Notes: generated by a model not told the origin, from the letters alone. A stretch of DNA of 64,000 bases from VXMF01 sp965206775 (GCA_965206775.1 CBDBKU010000002.1:930001-994000); one strand, 5' to 3'. Shown: positions 1 to 9,662, numbered from the stretch's first letter. Made by a program: numbers and translations.

Positions 1-856
1 ATCTGGCGGGCGTGCGGGTGGGCACCAAGCACGTGCAGCGCACGGCCGAGGCGCTGGGCCAGCAGATCGCCGCTCTGGAGCGCCAGGGGCCGGCCGAGCT
101 GGCTCCAGCCCCTGCCCCGACCATGTACCTCGGTGTCGACGGCACCGGCGTGCCCGTGCGCCCGAGTGAGACCGCCGGACGCGCTGGCAAGCAACCGGAC
201 GGCTCGGCCCGTACGCGCGAGGTCAAGCTCGTCACCGTCTGGACCGCCGAAACGCTTAGCCGGGACGGCCGCCCGACCCCGACCCCTCCGCCTTCGCCCA
301 GCGCATGCGGCGCGAGGCCGAGCGGCGCGGCTTCCCGCTCGCCCGCCGCCGCGTGATCCTCGGCGACGGAGCCCAATGGATTTGGCGAATCGCGAGCGAG
401 GCCTATCCCGGCGCGATCCAGATCGTCGACCTCTGGCACTCCAAGGAGCACCTCTGGGAGGTCGCCAAGGCGCTCTTCCGCGACGATCCCACGCAGCGCG
501 ACGCCTGGGCCGATGCCCGTTGCGACGATCTCGAGCAAGGCCGTCTCAACGGCCTGCTCGCCACCCTGCGAGCCCACGCCAGCACTTGCGAGCTGGCAGG
601 CCAGTGCGCCGACTATATCGACAAGAACCGCAACCGCATGCGCTACCCCGACTTCCGCGCCCAAAGCCTGTGCGTCGGCTCCGGCGTCGTTGAGAGCGCC
701 TGCAAGAGAATTGTCGGATCAAGACTAAAGCAGTCCGGGATGCGCTGGACAGTCTACGGTGCCAACGCTATTCTCGCCCTGCGCTGCTGCGTCCTCAGCG
801 GTGGCTACGAGGATTTCTGGGCTCATCGGGCCGAAACCCGCGAAGTATCAACATAG
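1..856 (+). pseudogene. ISKra4-type transposase, broken and cut by the window edge
   Basis: DDE transposase of the ISKra4 family, recognised from three blocks: DGTGVPV (first catalytic Asp) near 135-160, GDGAQWIW (second Asp) near 363-385, and GSGVVESACKRIVGSRLKQSG (Glu block) near 678-740. The first block lies in one frame (open to about 260-300) and the other two in another frame (305-856), so a frameshift separates them. The 5' end is outside the window. The family assignment comes from the motifs; the frameshift is read directly. The element is probably inactive, and I could not locate its terminal repeat downstream of 856. Confidence 0.75.
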
Positions 857-1084
857 TGTCGTACACCCACCGACCCTGGCTGGGAGCCGCCGCACGGTTC
901 CGGGCCCGGATCTGGCCCGCCCCGGACTCGGAACCTCGGTAACTTCGCCGGTCGAGATCGCGCAAGAATCGCCTCGATGCCAAGTCCCTCCGCGTCCCCG
1001 TTCCCGCAGTCTCGACGTCTAGCGCGGCAGGAGACGCAGATTCGCCGGCGCACCGCTTCCGCGGGTAGCGGCGGATCGCCTGAA

Positions 1085-2173
1085 CTAGTCCGCGGCCAGC
1101 ACCTCGCCCAGATCGAGCCCGTGGCTGTCGAACCTGTAGTGCGCCGCCATGGCATCACGCCCGAAGTCACTCTCGAACTCGCGCCAGACCGTGTGGCTGT
1201 GGTTGTTACGGTTCTGCGTGTTGTCGTACTCGATCAGGAACTCCGGGGACTGGATGCGGTAGTAGTCCCCGCCTCCGGGCTCGACGGATCCCGCCCAGGC
1301 GAAGAACAGCTTGTCCCGCGGCGTGTCGCGTACCATTCGCTGACGTGCGTCGGCTTGCTCGGCGGGCATTGACATGGCGTACTCGTCTGCGGTCTCGAGC
1401 AGCATGGAGTACTGGGCATCGCTGAGCTGCGACGCCGACACGCCCTGGGGCTGGCCCTCGAGCTTGGCACGCGTGTCCGCTGACGTGAGGATGTCCCGGT
1501 ACGCAGTTTCGTCCACGAGCGCCTGCTTTTTCAGGTCGCCCTCCAACGACATCATCAGCTTGCGGCCGGTATCCTCGCGCGCCCCGAGTGGCCGGACGCC
1601 CTTCCGGGGACCTTCGCGAACCTCGTGCGGGTTCGCGCCGAGGAAGGTCGGCGAGGTGGAGGCGAGCTTTCCGCCACGCATCAGGAAGTGCAGCGAGACG
1701 TGGTGCCCCTCGAGCCTCCAGGCCCAGTCGCCTTCCATGGACGGCTCTCCGAAAATGCTGAAGTGGTAGAGATTCACGTCACGCCTGCCAACCGTGTCGT
1801 TCTCCTGGATCCGCAGGACTTCCTCGAGGCTCATGATCGTCTTGACCGAGACGAAGCCCGCCCTCGAGAGCGAGGCCGCGAGCAGCGCATCCGCCAGCGA
1901 CCGCTGCTCGGCATTCATTTCCCGGTAAGTCAGTCCGTTGCGGCTGTAGCCGCGGGCTGTCACGAAGTTGTTGTCCGGGACGAAGTGCCAAGTCTCGTAG
2001 TCCGGATTGTCCAGCTTGTACTTGGCCGAGGTGATCTGGTTGTCGTTGAGGGACGCGAGCCAGGCATTGGCGGTCGTCACCATCAAGTCTTCCGTCGTGG
2101 CATGGTAGGCCACGGCCCCGAGTACGAGGCAGCAGGCCAGTAGGGTGGTGCGAAAGCAAACGGTACGACGCAT
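1085..2173 (-). CDS. DUF3500 family exported protein
   Basis: A 362-residue protein resembling the DUF3500 family, whose biochemical role is not established. Residues 1-25 form a signal peptide (MRRT, hydrophobic core, AYHA), so it is expected in the periplasm or outside the cell. The family-like stretch LEGHHVSLHFLMRGG lies in the middle and FAWAGSVEPGGGDYYRIQSPEFLIEYDNTQN-type sequence near the C-terminus, both features I associate with DUF3500. A Shine-Dalgarno AAGGAG sits about 9 nt before the ATG. It is preceded on the same strand by a sulfatase more than 400 bp upstream, so it is probably transcribed on its own. A hydrolytic role is sometimes guessed for such proteins, but nothing in the sequence proves it. 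Confidence 0.8.
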   Translation of the reverse strand: MRRTVCFRTTLLACCLVLGAVAYHATTEDLMVTTANAWLASLNDNQITSAKYKLDNPDYETWHFVPDNNFVTARGYSRNGLTYREMNAEQRSLADALLAASLSRAGFVSVKTIMSLEEVLRIQENDTVGRRDVNLYHFSIFGEPSMEGDWAWRLEGHHVSLHFLMRGGKLASTSPTFLGANPHEVREGPRKGVRPLGAREDTGRKLMMSLEGDLKKQALVDETAYRDILTSADTRAKLEGQPQGVSASQLSDAQYSMLLETADEYAMSMPAEQADARQRMVRDTPRDKLFFAWAGSVEPGGGDYYRIQSPEFLIEYDNTQNRNNHSHTVWREFESDFGRDAMAAHYRFDSHGLDLGEVLAAD

Positions 2174-2335
2174 TGGAGCGCTCCTTTCCTGCGGCGGCTC
2201 CTCTGTGTGCGGGAGCTGCCGCGTCCAGTGGGAACATTATAGCGACGCTTCCGCAGACCTCGACGCACTGTCTCCGTCCCGGTCGGGCCATTCCCGGCAT
2301 AGCCGGTTTGCCAGAGCACATCTACGGTAATCCAC

Positions 2336-2509
2336 ATGAAGACAACGTTCAATAGGGAGGACTCGGTCATGGAGAGGCTGAGGAAAGAGGCTGCGCGCCG
2401 TGGGAAAACGATGTCGTCGCTTGTCAAGCCCGGCCCCAGGAAGGGCTTTGGTTCCAGGGGTGGCGGAACGGCCTGCCCCTCCGCAGCTCGCTTCTCCAGG
2501 TTCCGGTAG
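2336..2509 (+). pseudogene. VapB-like antitoxin relic
   Basis: A 57-codon reading frame. Its first 30 residues (MKTTFNREDSVMERLRKEAA, then RRGKTMSSLV) match the ribbon-helix-helix start of VapB antitoxins. After that the reading frame becomes Gly/Arg-rich and unlike any antitoxin. A shifted reading restores Pro/Leu-rich sequence typical of VapB tails, which suggests a frameshift. No VapC PIN-domain gene follows: the next gene is the sulfatase on the opposite strand. I read it as the remains of a lost toxin-antitoxin pair. The N-terminal match is clear; the loss of VapC is inferred from the neighbourhood. Confidence 0.55.
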
Positions 2510-2600
2510 ACCCTGTCGCGACGGAACGTGCGCGCGGCATCCCAGGCGTAGCGACGCCGGCCCCGATGCCGCGCCGGGCCCACCGAAGGCCGGCGACCGC

Positions 2601-4004
2601 TCAAGGGGTCCAGCGGTAGTAGCCGGCATCCGTGGGAATCTGCTGGCGTGTGGTCGAGCGCCATTCAGACAAAGGCGGTGCTCCGGACCGGTCGAAGAAC
2701 CCATGAAGCCTCGTTTGCAGGGCCAGCCGCCGCTCTCTGTACTCGGGCTTGCCAACGCGATTGATCTGCTCCCCGGGATCCTCCTCGAGGTCGAACAGCT
2801 CGTTCGGCCACCCGTCCGAGCGCTCGACGTATTTCAGGTTCCTAGTGCGGATCGCGCGCGTGTAGCCGTACTCGAAGAACAGTTCGTCTTGCCAGGCCGG
2901 TCGCTTCCCCCGCAGAAACCCGGCATAGCTGCGGCCGACGCGGCGCGGGTCCGGCTCGGCCGTGACCCCCAGATAGTCGAGCAGCGTCGGGAAGAAGTCG
3001 TAGGACGAGACCATGGCGACGGTTTCGGACCCGGCTGGAATCGAACCCGGATGGTTCCAGATGAGCGGAACGCGGATCGACTCCTCGTACATGTTGAAGG
3101 GGATGGTTCCGTTGCCCTTGCCCCAGACACCGTGGTGGCCGCAGTTGAATCCCTGGTCGGCCGAGAAGACGACTACGGTATTCTCGCGAACGCCAAGGCG
3201 TTCAAGCTTGTCCAGGACCCGGCCGACGTTTGCATCCAGCCCGGTGACGAGGGCCGAGTAGCTTGTGTACGTCTCCGTGTTTCCGAAGTGCTGGCGGAAC
3301 CGGCCCCTGCCCTGCGGATGCGGGTCGGAGCGGGGGAAGCACGAGAAGGCGGCGCCGTCGTAGGGCTTTCGGTACTGTTCCGGCTGGTAGTCGTACGGGC
3401 TGTGCGGCGCGAAGAACGGAACGACCAGGCAAAACGGCCGGCTGTGGTTCTTCTCGAGGAAGTCGAGGGCTCCGTCGCCGACGAAGTCCGTCTTGTACCC
3501 GGTCTCCTTGACGGAGGTGCCGTTGACGAAGAACTCTGCGTCCTTGTAGGTGCCTCCGCCCCGCGGCGTCGTGTGCCAGTAGTCGAAACCTGCCTGGGCC
3601 TTGTCGTCCTGGCCGAGGTGCCACTTCCCCACCAGACCGCAGGTGTAGCCGCTCGCCTTGAGCACATCGGCGAACGTAGCTTGCCCGTCGAGGAATCGCC
3701 GGCTGTCCGGCCCGTAGCTGTCTTCCGGCAGAAGAAAGTCCTGGACGCCGTGATGCGAAGGCAGTCGGCCCGTGTAGTACGTCGCTCTCGACGGCGAGCA
3801 AACCGGCGTGCAGGCGTAGGCCCTCGGGAAGCGCATGCCCTGTGCGGCGAGGCGATCGAGATTGGGCGTGTGCATCTCGGCGCAGATGTCGGAGCCGAGC
3901 GCCCACGCGCCATGGTCGTCCGTCATGAAGAAAACGACGTTGACGCGGGGCTGCTGGGCGATTGCCGCCGCCGGAAGAAGAGACAGGAGCTCACGCCGGT
4001 TCAT
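2601..4004 (-). CDS. Formylglycine-dependent sulfatase
   Basis: Arylsulfatase-type hydrolase of 467 residues that would cleave sulfate esters, probably from polysaccharides. The N-terminus (MNRRELLSLLPAAAIAQQ) is a short twin-arginine-like signal. The metal-binding TDDH is at residues 28-31. The catalytic motif CSPSR begins at Cys69, the residue converted to formylglycine in this family, and is followed by GKWHLG and, later, the conserved SADQG metal site. The length suits the family. The next gene downstream on this strand is a DUF3500 protein. A formylglycine-generating enzyme would be needed; the only trace in the window is a fragment near 37.9 kb, so maturation must depend on a gene elsewhere. 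Substrate unknown. Confidence 0.9.
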   Translation of the reverse strand: MNRRELLSLLPAAAIAQQPRVNVVFFMTDDHGAWALGSDICAEMHTPNLDRLAAQGMRFPRAYACTPVCSPSRATYYTGRLPSHHGVQDFLLPEDSYGPDSRRFLDGQATFADVLKASGYTCGLVGKWHLGQDDKAQAGFDYWHTTPRGGGTYKDAEFFVNGTSVKETGYKTDFVGDGALDFLEKNHSRPFCLVVPFFAPHSPYDYQPEQYRKPYDGAAFSCFPRSDPHPQGRGRFRQHFGNTETYTSYSALVTGLDANVGRVLDKLERLGVRENTVVVFSADQGFNCGHHGVWGKGNGTIPFNMYEESIRVPLIWNHPGSIPAGSETVAMVSSYDFFPTLLDYLGVTAEPDPRRVGRSYAGFLRGKRPAWQDELFFEYGYTRAIRTRNLKYVERSDGWPNELFDLEEDPGEQINRVGKPEYRERRLALQTRLHGFFDRSGAPPLSEWRSTTRQQIPTDAGYYRWTP

Positions 4005-4158
4005 GGTGCGCGATCAGCATACAGGAGAGCGAATGCCCGGAGCCGCCTGCGGCCTGCCCCCCGTGTTTCAGGTGGCACAACCGCGTCCCGTCGTTGCGCG
4101 CGGGCTTCGGTGGCCGCACGGCAAGCGAACCCGCGATCTTGAGCTTGCAGGGAGGCGT

Positions 4159-4188
4159 TTGACAGAGGGTGCGTGTGTTGGCTACATA
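4159..4188 (+). promoter_or_regulatory. Probable sigma-70 promoter of the ABC exporter operon
   Basis: TTGACA (4159-4164) is a perfect -35 box, followed after 18 nt by TACATA (4183-4188, within TACATAAT). It lies about 85 nt before the ATG of the ABC ATPase and is the best promoter-like sequence seen ahead of the 4.3-17.7 kb plus-strand gene block. Confidence 0.5.
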
Positions 4189-4271
4189 ATGAGGACAGGC
4201 CCTTCGGGGTCGTCAGGCGATCATCCACTGATCGACTTCCTTCTTTATTCCGCTTCCGTGCGAGGCTGCCC

Positions 4272-5366
4272 ATGATCCAGGTTGAAGGCGTTACCAAGCG
4301 CTACGGCCCAAAGACCGCCGTCAAGAACATCAGCTTCGAGGTCGACCGCGGCGAGATCGTCGGCTTCCTAGGCCCCAACGGTGCCGGGAAGACAACGACC
4401 ATGCGGATCCTGACTGGATTCCTGCCGCCCACATCCGGCACCGCCAGGATCGGCGGCTTCGACGTCCGAGAGAGCCCAATCGAGGTCAAGAGGCGCATCG
4501 GGTACCTTCCCGAGACGCCGCCGCTCTACCCCGAAATGGAGGTAGGCGCGTACCTGCGCTTCGTCGCGGGGATCAAGGGGATCCCGAAAAGGGAAATCGG
4601 GCGCCGGATCGAGCGCGTCCTCGAGCGCACCTCGTGCGGGGACGTTCGCGACTGGCTGATCGGCAAGCTGTCCAAGGGATACAGGCAGCGCGTCGGCCTG
4701 GCCCAGGCGCTCATCCACAATCCCGAGGTGCTCGTGCTGGACGAGCCGACGTCGGGGCTCGATCCGAAGCAGATCATCGAGGTCCGACGCCTGATCCGCT
4801 CCCTGTCCGGCGAGCACACTATCATCCTGAGCACGCATATCCTCCCCGAGGTGTCGGGCACTTGCGGGCGGGTGATCATCATCAACGAAGGCCGCATCGA
4901 AGCGAGCGACACGCCACAAAACCTGACCGCGCAGCTGCAGGGGGCGAACGCGATGCTGGTGGATGTCGAGGGTCCGGAGGACGACGTCCGGGACCGGCTC
5001 CTTAGCGAGCCGGGCGTCCGGCAGGTCGTCCGGCAGGACGCCACCAACGGGCGCGTGGCGTGGCGGGTCGAGGCCGAGAAGGACGAACACCTGCCCCGCA
5101 GGCTCGCGGACGCCGTGGTCAACTCCGGCTGGGGCCTGTATGGCATGCAGCCGCTCGGGCTGAGCCTGGAGGAGATCTTCCTGAAGCTGACCAGCCAAGA
5201 GACTGCTGCGCCGGAAGAGCCCGTGCCGGCGGAAGAGGACCTGAGCGAGACGGCCCCTGAGGAGGACGCTGGCGAGGAGGCTCCTGAAGCAGACCTGGGC
5301 GAGGCGGCCCCTGCAGGGGAACTCTCCGAGGAGAGCGTCGGGAACGAGGAGGCTGACAAGGCATGA
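4272..5366 (+). CDS. ABC transporter ATP-binding protein (GldA-type)
   Basis: Cytoplasmic ATPase of an ABC-2 exporter, 364 residues. The Walker A motif GPNGAGKTT is at about residues 34-42, the signature LSKGYRQRVG at 133-142 and Walker B VLVLDEP at 153-159. The start ATG at 4272 follows GAGGCTGCCC; an upstream in-frame ATG at 4173 has no ABC-like sequence after it. After the usual C-terminal domain comes a tail of about 55 residues made almost only of Glu, Ala, Pro and Asp, unusual for this family. The stop overlaps the permease start (ATGA), so translation is coupled. With the next three genes it matches the Gld/Nos-like arrangement. Exported substrate not known. Confidence 0.92.
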   Translation: MIQVEGVTKRYGPKTAVKNISFEVDRGEIVGFLGPNGAGKTTTMRILTGFLPPTSGTARIGGFDVRESPIEVKRRIGYLPETPPLYPEMEVGAYLRFVAGIKGIPKREIGRRIERVLERTSCGDVRDWLIGKLSKGYRQRVGLAQALIHNPEVLVLDEPTSGLDPKQIIEVRRLIRSLSGEHTIILSTHILPEVSGTCGRVIIINEGRIEASDTPQNLTAQLQGANAMLVDVEGPEDDVRDRLLSEPGVRQVVRQDATNGRVAWRVEAEKDEHLPRRLADAVVNSGWGLYGMQPLGLSLEEIFLKLTSQETAAPEEPVPAEEDLSETAPEEDAGEEAPEADLGEAAPAGELSEESVGNEEADKA

Positions 5367-6139
5367 GAAACGTCTGGATGATCGCCATGCGCGAGTTCAA
5401 GGTTTACTTCACGTCGCCGATCGCGTACATCGTGCTCTCGATATTCGCAGTGATCTTCGGCTATTTCTTCACGACCGGCCTTGCGTTCTTCCTCGACTAC
5501 AGCGCGAGCATGGCTGCCCAGGGCGGCGGCATGGGAGCCCCGCCGATGAACGTCAACCAGTTCGTGATCGAGCCCTCGCTCGGCAACATGAGCATCGTGC
5601 TGCTGTTCCTTGCGCCGATGATCACCATGCGCCTGTTCGCTGAGGAGAAGCGCAGCGGCACCATCGAGCTGCTCCTGACCTCGCCGCTGCAGGACTACCA
5701 CATCATCTTCGGCAAGTGGCTGGGAGCCTTGCTGCTGTACGCCTGCCTACTGCTGGTGGCCGTCGCCAACATATCGGTGCTGTTCGTGTACTCGACGCCG
5801 GATTGGAAGCCGCTCGCAGTGTCCCTTCTGGGCTTGCTGCTGATGGGCGGAACGATGCTGGCGATCGGCACCTTCCTGTCCACGCTGACGAAGAACCAGA
5901 TCGTTGCCGGGGCGCTGACGTTCGGCACCCTGCTGCTGCTTTGGGTGCTGAACTGGGTCAGTTCTTTCGAGTCGTCCACGTTCGGCCAGCTGTGCGAGTA
6001 TCTGGCGATCTCGCCGCATTTCGAGCAGTTCTCCAGAGGCGTGATCGAGCTGAAGGACCTGCTGTACTATCTCAGCGCCATTTCGCTAGGGCTGTTTCTC
6101 AGCAAGCGGTCCCTTGAAGCGCTCCGCTGGAAGGCATAG
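5363..6139 (+). CDS. ABC-2 type permease (GldF-like)
   Basis: Integral membrane permease of 258 residues, partner of the preceding ATPase. It starts with a short basic N-terminus and has six hydrophobic segments; the first is interrupted by a Gly/Met-rich loop (AAQGGGMGAPP) facing the periplasm. The cytoplasmic motif RLFAEEKRSGTIELLLTSPL is the conserved coupling region of ABC-2 permeases. It overlaps the ATPase stop codon by four bases and is followed 13 bp later by the GldG-like gene. The operon order ATPase, permease, GldG, DUF4340 supports one membrane complex. A gliding function cannot be assumed outside Bacteroidota; similar sets occur widely with unknown substrates. Confidence 0.9.
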   Translation: MRNVWMIAMREFKVYFTSPIAYIVLSIFAVIFGYFFTTGLAFFLDYSASMAAQGGGMGAPPMNVNQFVIEPSLGNMSIVLLFLAPMITMRLFAEEKRSGTIELLLTSPLQDYHIIFGKWLGALLLYACLLLVAVANISVLFVYSTPDWKPLAVSLLGLLLMGGTMLAIGTFLSTLTKNQIVAGALTFGTLLLLWVLNWVSSFESSTFGQLCEYLAISPHFEQFSRGVIELKDLLYYLSAISLGLFLSKRSLEALRWKA

Positions 6140-6152
6140 GGGGATTCTGACC

Positions 6153-7604
6153 ATGGACTTCTTGCATTCCAGGCAGTTTAAGTCGGGCGGCTACAGCGCC
6201 ATCTACGTCGTCGTGTTCGTGGCGATCTTGGCGGCGGCGAACTGGCTCGGCGTCCAGTACAACGACACCTTCGACTCGACTGAACGCAAGCTTTACAGCC
6301 TTTCGGACCAGACCCACAAGATCCTGGACGGCCTCGACCGGGATATTTCGATGTCCTACTTCGACCGCACGAGCCAGTTCGTGGCGGCCGAGGACATGCT
6401 CCGGCGCTACGAGAACGCGTCGAGCCGGGTGAGCGTGGAGTACGTGGACCCGGACGAGGACCCTGTCAAGACCGAGGCGATGAACGTGCGGTCGTACGGA
6501 ACCCTGATCCTGCACATCGGCGACGTCCGGCAGGAGGCCTCGTCGACAAGCGAGCAGGACATCACGAACTCGATCATCATGGCCCTGAAGGGCCAGGACA
6601 AGACGGCGTGCGTCGCAACAGGGCACGGCGAGTCGGCCAGCGGCGACATGGAACGCGACGGGTTCGCTAGCGCCAAGACTCTGATCGAGGACGCCAACTA
6701 CGGGTACGAGGACGTGAGCCTCGCCGCGGACGGCGTCCCGCAGGACTGCACCCTGCTCGTGGTTCCCGGGCCGAGCACGGCCTACTTCGATCCCGAAATC
6801 CAAGCGATTCGCGAGTTCGTCAAGGGCGGGGGCCGGGCGCTCCTGATGCTGCGGCCGGCGTTTCCCGACCAGCGCGGGCGACGCGACGAGACGAGCCCGA
6901 AGCTGGTGGCGCTGCTGGCGGATTGGGGCATCGAGACCAGGAACGACGTCGTGATCGACGAGTCCGCCATCGGCCAGCTCTTTGGCGGAGGGCCGTTCAC
7001 GCCACTGGTGAGCGGCTACAAGTACCACCCGATCGTCGAACCAATGGAAAACGTAGCGACGCTGTTCCCGCGAGCGCGGAGCATGGGCGCAGCAGACGAG
7101 ACGCCCGACGGCTGGACGGTGGACGAGCTGTTCGAGACGTCGGCCGCGAGCTTCGCAACCGACACGATGAAGATCGACGGCTCGGCGGTCACGCTGGGTC
7201 CGGAGTCCAGCAGGACCGAGGGCCCGATCGGGCTCGCCGTCGCCGCGAAGTACGATGTGCCGGAGCCTGCCGAGGACGCGGCGGCGGAAGCTTCCGAGGC
7301 GGGCAGCGAAATTGGAGCTTCGGACGAGGAAGCCGAGCCGGAGGGGCGCGTCGTGGCAGTTGGATCGTTCGGCTTCGCTAGCAACTACGGGGTGTCGCTC
7401 GGCGGCAACAGGGATCTCCTGCTCAACATGATGAACTGGCTGAGCTCGGACGAGGACCTGATATCGATCCGCCCGCGGGATCCCGAATCAACGCCGGTCG
7501 ACATGACCAGCGGCGAGATGAGCCGGATCTTCCTCGGGAGCCTGATCCTGCTGCCTCTCGTCATCATCGTGACGGGCGTGTGGACTTGGTGGGGTCGCCG
7601 GTAG
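6153..7604 (+). CDS. GldG-like auxiliary protein of ABC exporter
   Basis: A 483-residue membrane-anchored protein of the ABC_transp_aux/GldG family. One N-terminal membrane helix (GGYSAIYVVVFVAILAAANW) follows a short cytoplasmic stretch, and a second helix ends the protein (LGSLILLPLVIIVTGVWTWW, then GRR). The large domain between lies outside the membrane and contains the family phrase LYSLSDQTHKILDGL near residue 45 and a DELFETSAAS region later. An acidic, Ala-rich insertion (around residues 375-405) is low complexity. The ATG at 6153 was chosen because AGGGGGA precedes it and homologous sequence begins there. It is probably the periplasmic partner of the exporter. Confidence 0.85.
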   Translation: MDFLHSRQFKSGGYSAIYVVVFVAILAAANWLGVQYNDTFDSTERKLYSLSDQTHKILDGLDRDISMSYFDRTSQFVAAEDMLRRYENASSRVSVEYVDPDEDPVKTEAMNVRSYGTLILHIGDVRQEASSTSEQDITNSIIMALKGQDKTACVATGHGESASGDMERDGFASAKTLIEDANYGYEDVSLAADGVPQDCTLLVVPGPSTAYFDPEIQAIREFVKGGGRALLMLRPAFPDQRGRRDETSPKLVALLADWGIETRNDVVIDESAIGQLFGGGPFTPLVSGYKYHPIVEPMENVATLFPRARSMGAADETPDGWTVDELFETSAASFATDTMKIDGSAVTLGPESSRTEGPIGLAVAAKYDVPEPAEDAAAEASEAGSEIGASDEEAEPEGRVVAVGSFGFASNYGVSLGGNRDLLLNMMNWLSSDEDLISIRPRDPESTPVDMTSGEMSRIFLGSLILLPLVIIVTGVWTWWGRR

Positions 7605-7691
7605 GGAGGCCTCGCCTACGGGCTGCGGCGCGGCCGCGGCGATGGGAATGGAACGCGGCTCTGCCGCGAGCGGTCAAGTCGACGGAAAGCG

Positions 7692-9068
7692 ATGAAATCG
7701 AATCCACTTGTAATAGCGGCTGTCGTGCTCGCGCTGCTTGGCGGCGCAGTTTGGTACACGCGGGAGAACCCTCCGCCAGACGACGACGCGGCACCGAAGA
7801 TCGTCAACCTGGAAGGGGACGACATCCGCAGTGTCACGCTGCGCCGGTCGGGCGAGGACGCGATCGAGATGGTTCGCGGCGAGGACGGCGAATGGGAATT
7901 CGGCGGCGGGCTGGAGATTGCCGCGGACGATACCTCGATCGACCTGCTGGTATCGAGCCTGGCGTCTCTCAATGCGGAGCGCGTGGTTGCCGAGAATGTC
8001 GCCGAATGGGGGCCGTACGAGCTAGAAACCCCCGCGCTGTCCGTGAGCTACGAGCTTGAGGGCGGCGGCGGCAGCGTGCAATTCGGCAGGGACACTCCGA
8101 CCGGCTCGGGCGTATTCGCCCGCCTCGAGGGCGATCCGCGGCTCTTCACGGTCTTCAGCTACAACAAGACGTCCTTCGAGAAATCTGTCTTTGACCTCCG
8201 TGACAAGAAGCTGCTCCGGCTTGACGAGGACACGATTTCGGGGATCACTATCGAATCCGCGTCCCGGAGGATTGCGTTCGCGAAGGAAGACGGCGACTGG
8301 CGGATCGTGCAGCCGTTCGAGACCAGGGCCGACGATTTCACTGCCGGCGACTTGTCGCGGGCGATCCGGACTGCCGAGATGACGGAGGTCCTGGCGGAAG
8401 ACGCGGAGGGCGGGACGTATTCGTTCGGTCAGCCCCGGGTGACCGTCAGGGTCACGGACGCAAGCGGCACTCACGAGCTTGTGATGGCGCAGGAAGGTGA
8501 CACCTACTTCGCCCGAAGCAGCGCGCAGGCAGGCGTCTACGGCGTGAGCTCGACCCTGGCCGAGAGCCTCGACAAGGATCTGGAGGACTTCAGGAACAAG
8601 AAACTGTTCGACTTCGGCTACGCGGATCCGGCCCGAGTCGAGGTGCGCGCCGGGGAAAAGGCCGTGGCGATCGTTCATTCCGACGGCAAGTGGAGTCTCG
8701 AATCCGACAACGGGCGCGAGCTCGAGGGCGAGCAGGTGCAGACCCTGCTTGACCGCCTGCGGAACCTGACAGCGACGGACTTCCCGTCCGACAGCGCGGC
8801 GGACCAGGCCAGGTACGGACTGGATGCGCCGGCGATCGAGGCAGCTGTCACGCCGGAAGGAGAAGACGCGCCGACCGAGAAGGTTCGCGTTTCCTCGGCG
8901 GACCAGGCGGCTGTCTATGCGGCGCGCGAAGGTGAGCCGTCCACGTACAAAGTCGAGCAGGCGGCGGTTCAGAACATCGCGCGCTCGGTCGACGATATCC
9001 TGCGGGCACCCGGCGAGGGCGAGGAAGCCGACGAAGGCGATACCGGGGAGGCCGAGCCGGGAGCCTGA
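7692..9068 (+). CDS. DUF4340 family membrane-anchored protein
   Basis: A 458-residue protein with one N-terminal membrane helix (residues 5-22, LVIAAVVLALLGGAVWYTRE) and a long extracytoplasmic part made of repeated beta-rich modules containing phrases such as DGEWEFGGG, DGDWRIVQPFETRADDF and DGKWSLESDNG, typical of DUF4340. Proteins of this family are regularly encoded after GldG-like genes and are thought to act with the exporter, but their role is unproven. The C-terminus is again Glu/Gly/Ala-rich, like the tails of the ATPase and the GldG-like protein. It sits 87 bp after the GldG-like gene, in the same operon by spacing. Confidence 0.85.
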   Translation: MKSNPLVIAAVVLALLGGAVWYTRENPPPDDDAAPKIVNLEGDDIRSVTLRRSGEDAIEMVRGEDGEWEFGGGLEIAADDTSIDLLVSSLASLNAERVVAENVAEWGPYELETPALSVSYELEGGGGSVQFGRDTPTGSGVFARLEGDPRLFTVFSYNKTSFEKSVFDLRDKKLLRLDEDTISGITIESASRRIAFAKEDGDWRIVQPFETRADDFTAGDLSRAIRTAEMTEVLAEDAEGGTYSFGQPRVTVRVTDASGTHELVMAQEGDTYFARSSAQAGVYGVSSTLAESLDKDLEDFRNKKLFDFGYADPARVEVRAGEKAVAIVHSDGKWSLESDNGRELEGEQVQTLLDRLRNLTATDFPSDSAADQARYGLDAPAIEAAVTPEGEDAPTEKVRVSSADQAAVYAAREGEPSTYKVEQAAVQNIARSVDDILRAPGEGEEADEGDTGEAEPGA

Positions 9069-9072
9069 AAGG

Positions 9073-9094
9073 CCCGCGCGCCTGCGGGCGCGGG
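9073..9094 (+). terminator. GC-rich hairpin after the exporter operon
   Basis: CCCGCGC (9073-9079) pairs with GCGCGGG (9088-9094) across an 8-nt loop, five bases after the DUF4340 stop. There is no following T-run, so it could be a weak or factor-dependent terminator, or just an RNA hairpin separating the exporter from apt. Confidence 0.35.
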
Positions 9095-9140
9095 GAGATC
9101 GCGAATCTGGCGGCCCCGCTCGGATACCATACGAGGAGTT

Positions 9141-9662
9141 ATGGAAGGAATCCGGTCTCTGATCCGCGAGGTGCCCGACTTTCCGAAGCCGGGAATTCTC
9201 TACTACGACATCACCACGCTATTGAAGGATCCGCAGGGCCTGGCGCTCGTGGCCGACAGGCTGGCCGAGGAGGCTTCCGGCTTGGATGTCAATCTCGTCG
9301 CCGGCATGGAGGCTCGCGGGTTCCTGCTGGGGCCCGTCCTCGCGCTGCGGCTGGGAACAGGGTTCGCACTCCTGCGCAAGCCCGGCAAGCTCCCTGCCGC
9401 TGCCACGAGCGTGGAGTACGACCTCGAGTACGGAACGGACTCCCTGGAGGTCCACACCGACGCTGTCCGGCCCGGTCAGCGCGTCCTGATCGTGGACGAC
9501 TTGCTCGCGACCGGCGGGACCGCTGCCGCTGCCGCCAAGCTTGTCGAGCGCCTCGGGGGCGAGGTCGCGGGCCTGCTATTCATTGTTGAACTCGACTTCC
9601 TCAGCGGCCGCGACCGGCTGGACGGCTACGGCGTGACGTCGTTGGTCCGGTACGACAGCTGA
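9141..9662 (+). CDS. apt: Adenine phosphoribosyltransferase
   Basis: Cytoplasmic purine-salvage enzyme, 173 residues, making AMP from adenine and PRPP. The family start (IRSLIREVPDFPKPGILYYD) and the PRPP-binding loop VLIVDDLLATGGTAAA are both clear, and VAGMEARGFLLGP is the conserved central block. The length is normal. A GAGGAG element sits just upstream of the ATG. It lies three genes from prs, which makes the PRPP it uses, with ispE between. No anomalies seen. Confidence 0.95.
   Translation: MEGIRSLIREVPDFPKPGILYYDITTLLKDPQGLALVADRLAEEASGLDVNLVAGMEARGFLLGPVLALRLGTGFALLRKPGKLPAAATSVEYDLEYGTDSLEVHTDAVRPGQRVLIVDDLLATGGTAAAAAKLVERLGGEVAGLLFIVELDFLSGRDRLDGYGVTSLVRYDS

Noticed and set aside
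2400..4142. A 580-residue plus-strand open frame
   Set aside because: It is the antisense of the sulfatase, which has full family motifs; the plus-strand protein is Arg/Val-rich with no domain.
4272..9068. Gliding-motility machinery as the role of the exporter genes
   Set aside because: GldA/F/G-like sets occur in many non-gliding bacteria, and no other gliding genes are in the window.
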